Below are positions 1 through 10,000 of a stretch of DNA of 64,000 nucleotides, one piece after another. The stretch's first letter is position 1. Every line of letters starts with the position of its first letter. Under the pieces are notes generated by a model, which made no database searches, was not told the DNA's origin, and saw nothing but the letters and a program-made list of their open reading frames with translations. Source of the DNA: Nemania diffusa (Eukaryota; Ascomycota; Sordariomycetes; Xylariales; Xylariaceae); assembly GCA_038501195.1 (NCBI GenBank), contig JBBPUQ010000002.1, forward strand, positions 558,001 to 622,000, given 5' to 3'. The position numbers were made by a program, and so were the translations under genes.

Positions 1-1948
1 GCATCGATAGTGAAGATTGTAAACCTATTTTGATTAGATTTTGGTTCCCAACTCTCTGAAGTAGTAGTTACGTAGTAAGGATAGTCAACGGTAACAATAC
101 GTCATCATTCATGTTGGCGGCTAGTAAAACAGTGCGGGCGACATAGCTACAAGTGGTACAGGCTGATTAGCTAAGTCAGATGGAGTCTGAAATTTTCCTA
201 TATATTTAGCTAATAGTCTAGAAGCGTAGATTTCTAGAGGGCAGTTTACAAGGTCTACTAGCCCAAAGTGGTCAGTAACACCAAAAATACGCGATTGTTT
301 TTCCCAAGCTGCCTGCCTTTTTCTCTTTAAATCTCTAGAAGTAATTGAGATAGCAGTGGTCAGCCCTCTAGAGTACGGTATAGGTGTTTTGCCTCATTCT
401 GTTTCAGTAAAGCATTTCCACTCATTCTCGTCGCAATAGCTATAAAAGGGACGTTAGGAGAGGTGCCAGGCTTTATAATCAGTAGATGACTTGAATCTGC
501 TAGGAACTTTACTTGTAGAGTGAGTGGGAGGCTTAGTTGCAGCTAGGAATGAGGGTACAGTATAGAGCTCGATAGATCGATCAAGTAATTCCTGCCGCTC
601 GGGCAAGTAAGTGCATCAGCCACTCTACAACCTGTTAAGTAGAGGTGCCGAAAATGCACCGAAAGGGATGGAATTTACAGATATCATCACGAGTGACCAG
701 AAAAACTTGCACTGTTTGCGCGCCAGAAGCTCCCTCTCGTGTCTCGTATGATATCCTCTCGTCTTGCTATAAACCATTCTGTCCTATGTTACTATTACTA
801 GTGGTATGTCGATTCTTTCTCACTTATTGGACAAGGTCTAGAAAATTCACTCAGTTTTTCGCTTCGCTGGTGAATTCATAACATAGCAACCCAGAGCATG
901 TCTTGGATCTAATATTAGATGTACCACCCCCTTTTACCTTAGCTGTGACATATGCCCTCTCGTGTCATGTAGGCCCTCGCGGGTCAGCATAAATACGGTC
1001 TCGCGTGAACCAATGACTCCTCTACTTTCCATTGCTGAAACTTCATTAAGATTGTTAAAGCGGCTACAATATTTTAGGGGCCGCTAAAATCACAAAAACG
1101 AACGAACCAGGCCTTGTGATAACTACCCCGAAAATCCCGTACGATATACAGTAGCTTTTATGTTTCGTAAATAGCCCGTCAATAAAACATAATACGCTTG
1201 TCTAATTAAAAATAATAATTGCGCTCCTAGTGTATTAGCATCGAAAGAAGTGGTTAAGCCTAAACAGTTAGCCTTGCCTACCTACACCTGCCATACTTCA
1301 TGGCTAACTCTTGGCTTACCCGTGTTATTTTCCATAATTCAGATTGTAGTACGATAAAACTATATGCTTACGGTTGAATTTATAAACCTTTCTTATCGTA
1401 TTTTGTTTTGGTTTTCATCTTTATTTTTTCATAGTCATGACTATTTTACTGATCACGAAGGGGTCGAGAAGAACTTTTCAAAAAATGGCAGATATATCTC
1501 TGTCTGCTCAAGTGCTGTCACCATTGTTTCACCATTTATAATCGTATTACAGTATTCATTTCTTGTGGTCTCGAGAACAACTGTGCAATCTTTTACAAAA
1601 ACATCGGACAGAACTCGTCGCAGCAAACTATTCATTCGTTGTAGTACTGTTAGCAAACAAAATACACAAGAATACAACAATTCTGAGCGGCAAGACCGTC
1701 CTTGCTTTTCTATATAATGTAGTGTTTTCTCCAGCAAAGCTATGGTTGAATCTTTCAATTCTGTATCCAAATCATCACTTCATGCGATACAACTCTTTCT
1801 ACCAATCCAGCAGTCTACTCCATACACCGTTCCGCCGATTAAAATATTCTCATACAACTCCGTGGCAGCCTCTGACCTCCAAGGCCTATACTTTCAACGC
1901 TTCCGTAGTTCAGTATTAAAGCTTACTGAGGCTGAACTATTTGCAACC
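1..1948. other. gene-poor left end
   Basis: No convincing complete gene is seen. The interval contains a partial copy of a dispersed repeat (310-419) and an antisense open stretch (1453-1770, minus strand) with helix-like composition but no start context or recognisable family. Composition is AT-rich with frequent stops in all frames. Confidence 0.5.
310..419 (+). repeat. dispersed repeat, partial copy (copy 3)
   Basis: This stretch matches the 3' third of the repeats at 2345-2622 and 42479-42770. They share the ATCTCTAGAAGT block, a GTGGTCAG core, CCTCTAGAG and a terminal GTTTCAGTA(A/C)AGCATTT. The last part, after GTTTCAG, is shared with the 42.5-kb copy but not with the 2.3-kb copy, which helps define the true 3' end of the repeat. 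Confidence 0.7.
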
Positions 1949-2323
1949 ATGCCTTCCAACAAGCAGAAATCTGGCAAACTAGATAAAAAGGAAAGGAAAG
2001 TCTTTATCGAGTATCTAGAGAATGCTAATGCTTCGCTTGCACACCTCACCGACGATTGGGAAGATATCGCCGTTCCTATCCACGGAGAAGGGCGTCCAAC
2101 AACTTACAGGGGCGAGACGTTCCATGTTGAGGTTTGGCGGGATAAGAGAGATGGCTCTTATAAGTCTCGTATTATGATAGGGAAGAAGGGAAGCTCAAAG
2201 AGGCTTGTCGAAAATAGCCAACTCAACCATGGATTCAATGAGCCTCCAATTGCCGAGGTGATCAATGCTCACAAGCGGCAGTACGGGATTGATGTCAGCA
2301 GTCCAACTCCAACTGATATTTGA
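1949..2323 (+). CDS. hypothetical protein, 124 aa
   Basis: A single open frame of 124 residues starts at an ATG preceded by CAACC. The frame extends 207 nt further upstream to another ATG (1742), but that N-terminal part is low in coding character, so the downstream start is preferred. The product is charged, Lys/Glu-rich at its N terminus, with a central part (VEVWRDKRDGSYKSRIMIGK) that looks like beta strands. No signal peptide, membrane segment or known domain is recognised. The stop lies about 20 bp before a dispersed repeat copy, so the repeat would form its 3' UTR. It could be a gene carried by or interrupted by that repeat. Confidence 0.4.
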   Translation: MPSNKQKSGKLDKKERKVFIEYLENANASLAHLTDDWEDIAVPIHGEGRPTTYRGETFHVEVWRDKRDGSYKSRIMIGKKGSSKRLVENSQLNHGFNEPPIAEVINAHKRQYGIDVSSPTPTDI

Positions 2324-2344
2324 AGGCAATCCGGAAAGAGATAG

Positions 2345-2622
2345 TGAGACGGTGTGGGTGACCTGACCATATGGGGATTAGATTGATTAGGTCATCGAGT
2401 CCTAGTTTTTCTTTTCTTTATTTAAGACAGTTAGCCGAAGCTAGCACTTCTTACAGAGAGTCACGCCTCTCAGCGGTCCCTTTGGGGGTCCGCTACTCCT
2501 CAATATATGTTTGCATTGCCTATTTACTGTTTTCTTAAGCCTCAAATCTCTAGAAGTGATCGATATAACAGTGGTCAGTCCTCTAGAGTGCGTAGTGTAT
2601 GTATGTTACATGCTTCGTTTCA
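2345..2622 (+). repeat. dispersed repeat, full copy (copy 1)
   Basis: This 278-bp copy begins TGAGACGGTGTGGGTGACC and ends TGCTTCGTTTCA. The first 55 bases are almost identical to those of copy 2 at 42479. It contains a GC-rich hairpin (GCGGTCCC / GGGGGTCCGC, about 2473-2495) and a downstream pair of CTCTAGA-type half sites (about 2547 and 2580). It has no coding frame. The family is unknown: it could be a short non-autonomous element or the 3' tail of a longer transposon. Confidence 0.8.
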
Positions 2623-3261
2623 ATAGTCTACTGTTAAATGTAGTTGTACGTATAGCAAATACAGCCTGTGCCTTATACTACACAGGATTAATAAAATCAA
2701 ATACTAAATTTTTTAAAAAAGACTCTTTTATAAAAAATATCAAAAATAAAAAGCTCGGGTCTCTCAGGTGAGCTAGGGCTCAGTTTGTCTGTATAGGTAC
2801 TCAATATTAAGCATCAGTATTTTAGTGGAAGCAACAATTGTATTGTGAAATCTAACTAAGCGAACGGACGGGCCTGGTTCGTCCGTCATAGCAAGAGACT
2901 GCTATTGTTACGTCGATGTTGCGACGACTTCGTATCAGTACCACTGGTGTGGATTGCTCTGATTCGATGTGCTTGATCCTAACGGAGATACAAGCTCGCA
3001 GAATGCAAAGTTTTAACTAGACCAAAGAATGTCTAAATGGATTGAAATCAAGGTGCGTCCCGGTCCCTAACCCTCCTTGATATCGCGAGCAACCCGCTTA
3101 AATACTCCGACATAGCTGTAGGGCTGTTCTTGTTGCGACTAACTAAAATGAGCATGATGCCTACGTCGAAAGAGTAGAGGTTTCAAAGCCAGAGAATTGA
3201 AAGAAAAACTTACTGTGACGGATCGATTCATCGCACTCGTCTCATCATCTGGTATCAGAAT
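2623..3261. other. intergenic, AT-rich then mixed
   Basis: An AT-rich run (about 2690-2760, long A and T tracts) follows the repeat. After it come about 500 bp without an open frame or recognisable signal. No gene is supported. Confidence 0.4.
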
Positions 3262-3564
3262 CTACGCGACATTGACAGTGCTCGCAGAAACTAGGTCGTA
3301 GTCGCTCTGGGGAGGATCGCCTCGCTTAATTTCTTCTTCTCGGGCAAGCCGGATGGGTTGCTCCCATGGTCGTCGACGGCTATCCTCCGAGGGCGGTGGT
3401 GTGAGCTGTCGAGTAGGCAATTCTGCTTTGGCCGATGCAGGGGGCGCTGGCTGAGATGCGTCGAGGACTGACCCAATATCAGCGCCGGCAGTTGGTAAGG
3501 CATTGACCGTTCGCCCCATTAGGAGAACAAGGGCCCAGGCTGAATACAGCGCTTTTAGAAACAT
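3262..3564 (-). CDS. small secreted protein, 100 aa
   Basis: A single-exon frame of 100 codons on the minus strand starts at ATG (3564). The N terminus (MFLKALYSAWALVLLMG) is a plausible signal peptide, with cleavage likely after VNA near residue 22. The mature part is short, Pro-rich (TPPPSEDSRRRP) and Arg/Asp-rich, and has no cysteines. No domain is recognised, so no function is assigned. Size, secretion signal and location in a gene-poor AT-rich region are typical of candidate effectors. A 3' exon cannot be excluded, because a GT-containing segment follows the last codons. Confidence 0.5.
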   Translation of the reverse strand: MFLKALYSAWALVLLMGRTVNALPTAGADIGSVLDASQPAPPASAKAELPTRQLTPPPSEDSRRRPWEQPIRLAREEEIKRGDPPQSDYDLVSASTVNVA

Positions 3565-5456
3565 TTTGAGGAGAGATTTGGTGTATGTCTAACTTCTAAG
3601 GTAAGATTGATAATTTGGTCTACAGTCTATAAAGCATTACTAAGACATGGAAGGTCCTTGTTTATATGTTTTATATACCCCGATTTCGGACTATATCATT
3701 TGAATTTCATGTATTGAAGTAAGCTATTGCTAGAAGGATTGGAATTTATATTATAATCGAAACAAACGTCAGTATGTACTGTTAATCAGGAGATAATATC
3801 ATATCGGATTTAACTCCGTCTCTGTCGAATGACATGCTTACCTTTTACTATATATGGGTTGAAACTGCGTAGATTCCATATACCGGGGTCCCCCATGTTA
3901 AACGGTCCATGCTTTTTCACTCGGGACAGATTCGGGCGAGCGGGTAGACCGAGTATACACTGCGGATCTCTATTAGCTACACCAGGTAACTCACTCGCAA
4001 GAGATAGGGCTACCCGTGATCTAATCTTTAACGTTTGCAAGGCTTACATTATTTACCTATGGGATATGGTTCTCGTTGGCTGGAGATCTAGTGGCAAGTG
4101 TGTGCTACCAGCTACTAAACTATGCACTTCGGCTTCATGACTACTAGGCAGAGAAACGACGAGGTTATTTTAATGAAAATGTTCGACTCGGCTAAAAGTT
4201 CGGATGACGGATTACCCATCAGTCAATGTAAGATCAGTACCTTTATTCTAACCACTTATTAAAGAAATAGCTAAGCAATGTAGTCTGTATGCACGGCTCT
4301 TTTGAGAACCGCCGCGTGGATCAAGGAGCTAGGCCACGCGAGAGCATTGAGATTAGAGCCTTCGTTTGCTATGAGTGAAGTTTTTCGAAGCTAGGTCAAG
4401 AAATACAAAGGTGTCACTTATTTGAAGTGCATGCACCCTAATACTACAACTTTACCCTAATAGAAATATATGCATGCTATATTGAAGCAGACAGCAAGAC
4501 CTTGCTCTACAGCACACTCCAGGGCACTATAATCGCAGTAGATAGAACTGGTATTGGGGGAGCGTGAGCGTAGTAGGCTAATCTACGAGTCGCAGATAAG
4601 TTGATAGACAGCTATCGCGGTATGCCTTTGCAACTAAGGCGATAAGGCCTCGTAGACTAGCCTAAAACAGCCCAAACTAAAAACTAAAAACAAAACAAAA
4701 CTAAAAAACACAACTTGCTATCCTAGCTTTCAATCTATCTCTTTCTGCTAGTTATAAGGGAGGTGGGCAGGTAAAAACAGTATCGTAATCGCTACGATTG
4801 TGCCTCGAGAAGTGTGCGTTGTAGTGTAGAAGTTGTGTGGTGGGCCCTGTAGGCCTGTAGAACCACCTATCTAAGGGATGTTTAGAACGGGATATGTCGT
4901 CTTCTACTTGCAAACATTGAGAATTCCAAGATAGGAAACTTTCTTTGCCACGAAGTGCATGCATTAGTGCCTCGTCCATGTATGCATTCGAGATACCATT
5001 ACCTACCGCTACGTTAAACAGGCGCGTATTGTGTGTTGCTCTTTTGACAATACCTGTCACATGTATACATTAGCGCCTCCCGAGAGTTGTTTGCCTGATC
5101 ATTCTGTGTACCTACCTCAAGTATGAATCATTATCATTCATCTATATGTGGGGCGATTTTGTCTCACCTGTGACGTTGGACACTTTCTCCATTCCTCATC
5201 AAAGCTCGGCCTCACATGCTTTGCCAACTACCATTTAAACCCCAGAAATTCTTTGCAAAACTCCAAGTAACCGCCTTTCTGCTTCTTTTTTTCTAAGCAT
5301 CTAGTGCCTTCCCTCACCCCCCATAACTCATTTCTTCTGGCGTCTATCTTCAGACACTGTCTAGATCTGAACAGTTCACTTTGTTGTTCAGCCCAGTCCC
5401 TCCCTTTGCATCTTGACAAAACGGCATCCACTGCCACGATTACCCTTATCACCAAC
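3565..5456. other. gene-free interval with a both-strand open segment
   Basis: No gene is assigned. Between 3810 and 4140 the sequence is open on both strands (103 codons plus, 76 codons minus), is less AT-rich than its flanks and matches no family I know. Near 4292-4320 a GC-rich stem can be drawn (CGGCTCT / AGAACCG). Poly-A-rich sequence lies at 4675-4710. The last 200 bp before 5457 are CT-rich and probably form the leader of the next gene. Confidence 0.4.
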
Positions 5457-7052
5457 ATGGCTTCTCCCGACAGTAGCCAGACACCGAAGCTACCGAGTGC
5501 TCACGACCAAGAATCTGCCGAGTCAAGAAGCCTGGAGGCAGTTATGGAAAACATGTCGGAAATCGCCCCATTCACTTGCGTCAGCAGTGTTGGCTGTGAG
5601 GCCGATTGCTACGTGGCTGATAAAATGAGAACCAGTATTGAAGTCGTCTCCAAATCTATATCAGAAGTCGACCTGGGCACTTGCGATAATGACCAGCACC
5701 CGAGGCAACACACCGCTATGAAATCGGGACCCTCTACAATAAACAACGAGGAAACTACCGTGGTAGCTCCAGTCCAAGACCAAACGGTGGACCGAAGAAA
5801 GCTTCACGGCGATCCTCTCCAAGAGGATGGCAGCCTTTCGGGAGATCATCCTGACGAAGGATATGCTTCTCTAAGCGTCAGCGACTCAGAAACTCCCCAA
5901 AGCTCCTTTACTATAGAGCAGCCCAAAGTGGCCGAGATCACCGAGAACCCCTATACTGTGGGGCAGGTGTTCGAGCTAAAGACCCCGACGGGAGGAATCG
6001 TTTTCGCAACCGTAACAAAACTTTATTCTCATACCATGTCACCAGTTATGGCAGTTCAGTTGGAAAATTGGACCGGGCCCCAGGAAGTAGTCCTCAAACT
6101 CTATGATCGACGGTTCGGAAACTTCCGGAAGGAGTCATCATACAGTAGGGATCCGCCAGTGCCACATACTGCACAGGCAGAAGCGGCATGGCAGAGATAC
6201 ATACGCGATGGATTGGCCGAGCCTCCGATCAAAGAACTTGAGTACGAAAGTTACGAGCCGCATAATTCACAATATGACACCATAAACGACAGCACAAGTA
6301 ACAGTGACGATAACGCCGAAGGCGATACCGAAGACGACAGCGAAGATGACAGCGAAGAGGACAGCGAAGACGAGGTTGACGATAGACCCGAATGGGAGAT
6401 AGTAGGAGAGCAAGAAGAGTCACATTACCAGTATATAATAGAAAGCTACACCGCAGAAGTCCGGGCGTACAAGGAATTGCAAGAATTGCAAGGCCGCAGT
6501 ATTCCTAAGTTCTTCTCCACCGTCGTTTTCGACATGCCTTCTGCCCAACCGGACCTTCCAGCCTCATACTTCCAAGTACCCGGCATCTTGATCGAGAAGA
6601 TCAATGGTTTCGCGCTCTGCGACCTTCTCGAGAATACACCAAAGGACAGCCCTTCCCTGTGGCAGAAAATAAGCCAGGACGCGACCGATATCGTAAAAAA
6701 AATCAACGATCTTGGGGTCTTCAATGATGATTCCCTGCCAAGGAACGTCGTGGTTTCCCCCTTGGGAGAAGGGCGATTTCAGCCGTACTTAGTTGACTTG
6801 GGGACGGCCGAATTCAAACCCGATTTTACTCGCAGGTGTATCTTTAATTTTGAGACTCTTCCTCCATGTATGTGCTGGAGGTGCACAGTAAATACCATGC
6901 GTAATCCATCACAACTTGCTTCCGCTATGTATGTCATGGTAAAGCAAGCTACGGGCCATATTCTGAAGATAAATTCCCGTTGTCGGACGACTAAGGAGGC
7001 TTATCCAGAATTTTTCAATCCCGATGGTTCTTTTCGAACTGAGAGACTTTGA
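5457..7052 (+). CDS. kinase-like fold protein with acidic tract
   Basis: This single-exon frame of 531 aa starts at ATG 5457 (context ACCAACATGG); open sequence upstream lacks an ATG. Residues 1-155 are low complexity. The remainder resembles a diverged fungal protein-kinase-like fold: a beta3-type Lys in VVLKLYDRR (about 211), a helix-C-type Glu in TAEVRAYKELQ (about 334), a hinge-like GILIEKINGF, a catalytic-loop-like NDDSLPRNVVV (about 423-433) and VDLGTAEF (about 445) in place of DFG. The usual HRD is absent and the DFG Phe is replaced by Leu, so it may be a pseudokinase or an atypical kinase. An insert of Asp/Glu/Ser repeats (about 278-311) is encoded by a short tandem DNA repeat. The substrate is unknown. 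Confidence 0.7.
   Translation: MASPDSSQTPKLPSAHDQESAESRSLEAVMENMSEIAPFTCVSSVGCEADCYVADKMRTSIEVVSKSISEVDLGTCDNDQHPRQHTAMKSGPSTINNEETTVVAPVQDQTVDRRKLHGDPLQEDGSLSGDHPDEGYASLSVSDSETPQSSFTIEQPKVAEITENPYTVGQVFELKTPTGGIVFATVTKLYSHTMSPVMAVQLENWTGPQEVVLKLYDRRFGNFRKESSYSRDPPVPHTAQAEAAWQRYIRDGLAEPPIKELEYESYEPHNSQYDTINDSTSNSDDNAEGDTEDDSEDDSEEDSEDEVDDRPEWEIVGEQEESHYQYIIESYTAEVRAYKELQELQGRSIPKFFSTVVFDMPSAQPDLPASYFQVPGILIEKINGFALCDLLENTPKDSPSLWQKISQDATDIVKKINDLGVFNDDSLPRNVVVSPLGEGRFQPYLVDLGTAEFKPDFTRRCIFNFETLPPCMCWRCTVNTMRNPSQLASAMYVMVKQATGHILKINSRCRTTKEAYPEFFNPDGSFRTERL
6290..6390 (+). repeat. acidic-codon tandem repeat in coding sequence
   Basis: Imperfect repeats of GACAGCGAAGA(T/G)-type units encode D-S-E-D/E blocks inside the kinase-like gene. 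Units are 9-12 bp, so length changes stay in frame. Confidence 0.7.
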
Positions 7053-10000
7053 TGGGATTGAAGATCCTGTTGCAGGGTTAAAGAATTGATTCCATGGGAG
7101 CTCCAATAAGGAAGTGGCCTTGGTGGGAAAATTACATTTCTCTAAGGGCTCACGTGGCCTAGGAATCAATATCTATAATAAACAACATCCCTCAAGCGTA
7201 GCGTTAGATAAAACAACTAAGCAACACTCAATGAACAACCTGAATTGCTTACCTATTCTGCATACAGTATCGCACAATTAACAGCGCCCCTTTTACAATA
7301 GAAACGTAAGTGTTATTTACCTACACTAGATGGGTTACCCGTAACTATCAAAGTCCTTTTATGCCACAGGGTGGAGATTGATAAGTAAGATATTGTTCCA
7401 ACTAGTAGATCTTGTCATTTACTAAGGCTTCAATTTTCGTAATCGTCTAGCAGCGGCTCGCTCGAACTAGAGAAGCAAAACCCCGTGCACTGAATAGATC
7501 CTGTTCCTCCTAGTCCAATTGGGCAGTTGTTATTCTTCATCCTACTCATGTCTTAGCTACATGGCGCACAAGAGATTGGACATGGTCCGACTGAGTAGGT
7601 ACGCTACTTTAAATACGCGTAGAGTATGTGAACCAGTGAATGCTAAGTCGCTTCTGACTCCCCAATAGTAAGTACTTGTGAACCTTTCCGAGCTATATCG
7701 ATACTTTATGGCTAAGGAGTAAATGATATTCAAGATGCCGCGCTTTCACACTCCTTGCATGAAGGAGTAGGGTGCTCCTCCCTGTCCCTCAATTGATACC
7801 TGAAGCTCTCGAACTTGTCCAGATCCTGTTCAGTCATATTACTCGCCGCTTTCCAGACTTGTGACTCTTCCATTCAATAGTTTGTCATAGCCGACTAGGA
7901 TCGAAGTTCGTCTTTCTTTCTTTACCTTCGTTTCTGTCCTTCACGCCTCTGTTCTAGTCGCAAAGTGCTGAGCTACAAGCACTTGTCAATATGCCGGTGG
8001 AAGATAATTCCAAGTCTGGCGATGACGCACACCTACTTGCTGTATGTGATTATTTGGCATCCAATCAGGTCAATCTCAGGTGAGAAAAGAACCAGACCCT
8101 ATAGGGTAGTTACATCTATGGATCTGCCTATATATATAGGACCTTCATGATGAAATGAATGATATATAGGCGTACTATTCAGCTTCCTAACTATCATATT
8201 GAAGTGGGAGGGCCTGCTTATATACACGAACGAGATGTCTGAGCCGTTTTATTCTACGCACTCTCTACAAAGAGTGACTCCTTGACCTAGCATACTTTCA
8301 ACATTCCGGCCCTGCTTATGGACCTGGAGGATCAGGAATCAATGGATATATCTATTGACTCCTATAATACACCCTTCTCCCTAGCCCCTACACGACTTCT
8401 ATTCACTCTGTGACCTAATCATCTGACAGTTAATGTCTGCCAACCATACACGGTATATTCCCACCACCTTGCGAGAGCATACTGGCACGGGGATCGGATG
8501 ATGATTCGTCAATGTTCGCCTAAGGCGGAGGCAATGTTCGACTTTATCCTTGAGCTGCACAGAGCATGTGATGGACAGTGGCACTAGTACCGTCAGTCTG
8601 GTTTGAGGTAAAGGGTTCCCAATACATGGCTCAACTTTTCAGTCATATTCTTGTCCAACTTTGGCAACTATTTTGTGAGTTTGGTAGTACCTTTGAATGT
8701 ATGATTAGTCAATCGAACCGCTCTATCTAGGCGCCAAGGGCGATGGTGACCACAAGGTCGTTCCCATACTCTCCAATCATGTCCTCTGTGACATGGCAAA
8801 AATCTTCCCCAAAGCAAGCACAAAGCTGGAGTAGATAATAGTTCCAATGACGACGCCACAGCCTAGCTGCTTTGGATACCCTAAAGACACAAGTCAGTCC
8901 TACTACTGTCTCAGCGACAAGCATATCACAAAGCCAGAAATAGAGGCCGTCTCCAACTTGATGAAAGTCAGAAACATAGCTCCAGAAAACACTCGTCTCC
9001 TAAAACGTACAGTAAGTAGTCCTTCGGAACATGAGATCTCCTATTTCTGAGGTTCCTTAAGCATCTGCCGAGAGAGACCATAAACTCATCTCCTTGTCTT
9101 TTAAGGTTTTTCTTTGTCGTGGAGACCATGGCATGGAAATGGAAAAGATCTGAGTCGACCTATCCAAAGCACGCGAGAATTTTGCCAATAGGACGCAAAA
9201 TATTGCTCTCTCGCATCTTATCCAAAGCTTCAGCACAGGAGACTATGAAACATTCCGCGAAGCCCACAAGGCATAGGTGGCTAGCAAAGGCACCCGCGTA
9301 GAACACTACATAGGACTCCTCTTCAGATACCACGACCCTCACGGCCTCAGAGAAAAGTGGTGTGCTGCAGCTGGCATCCCGTCTCTTACCGAAAGTTCTA
9401 ACTCGCCTTCGCTGCAGTGATCCAGCCTTAGCATCTATTTCGAGCATTGTCTCGAAGGCCACAAACATCACCATCGTGACTGCCTAGGTGATCGTGTCGC
9501 TCATAATCACCAAGCTACCCATCTTTCGAATCGTTCATTCCAATCTTGTTATTATGTTATAGCCTCGGATATACGTCCCAACTGATCTCGGTCTCGGTGG
9601 CATCAGCCCCTTCTTCAAGCGCCGTCGCTGCAGCAAGCTTTTGCTGCGTACTCGTTCGTATTCGATTTCCTGTTAACTGCTATTGCGATTAGCGATATCC
9701 TTTTCTATAACATTTTTGGAGAGATTGGCGGGGAAAGCCCAAGTATCGAGGTAAGGCAAATTTTCCAAGAATACATCGCGCAACTATGGTTTCTCGCGAG
9801 CAAGCGTATGCTAGCCGCAATATTCTCACTGGCTTGTAGGATTGGGAGTCGTTATTGTAGTCGGCCGTGCTTGAAATGCTAAGGAAGAGGGGTCGTGACG
9901 CTATCTCTAGCTTGATCGTCGGATGGCAGCGCCCTCCAGGGGGGAGAGGCTATGTTACGTTGAAAAATCACCAGGCAAATACTTGGGATAGTTGCTGATT

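Noticed and set aside
645..881. 78-codon plus-strand frame
   Set aside because: No ATG context, family or splice support; AT-rich surroundings with frequent stops.
1453..1770. Minus-strand frame of 105 codons with helical composition
   Set aside because: No proper start, and overlapping open frames on the plus strand; no recognised family. It could be a fragment of an old gene.
2345..2380. Resemblance of GGGTGACC in the repeat to 5S rRNA
   Set aside because: Only about nine bases agree, too short to claim a 5S-derived element.
8727..9474. Hydrophobic minus-strand fragments suggesting a membrane protein remnant
   Set aside because: Frames change repeatedly and no motif is recognisable, so no gene is annotated.
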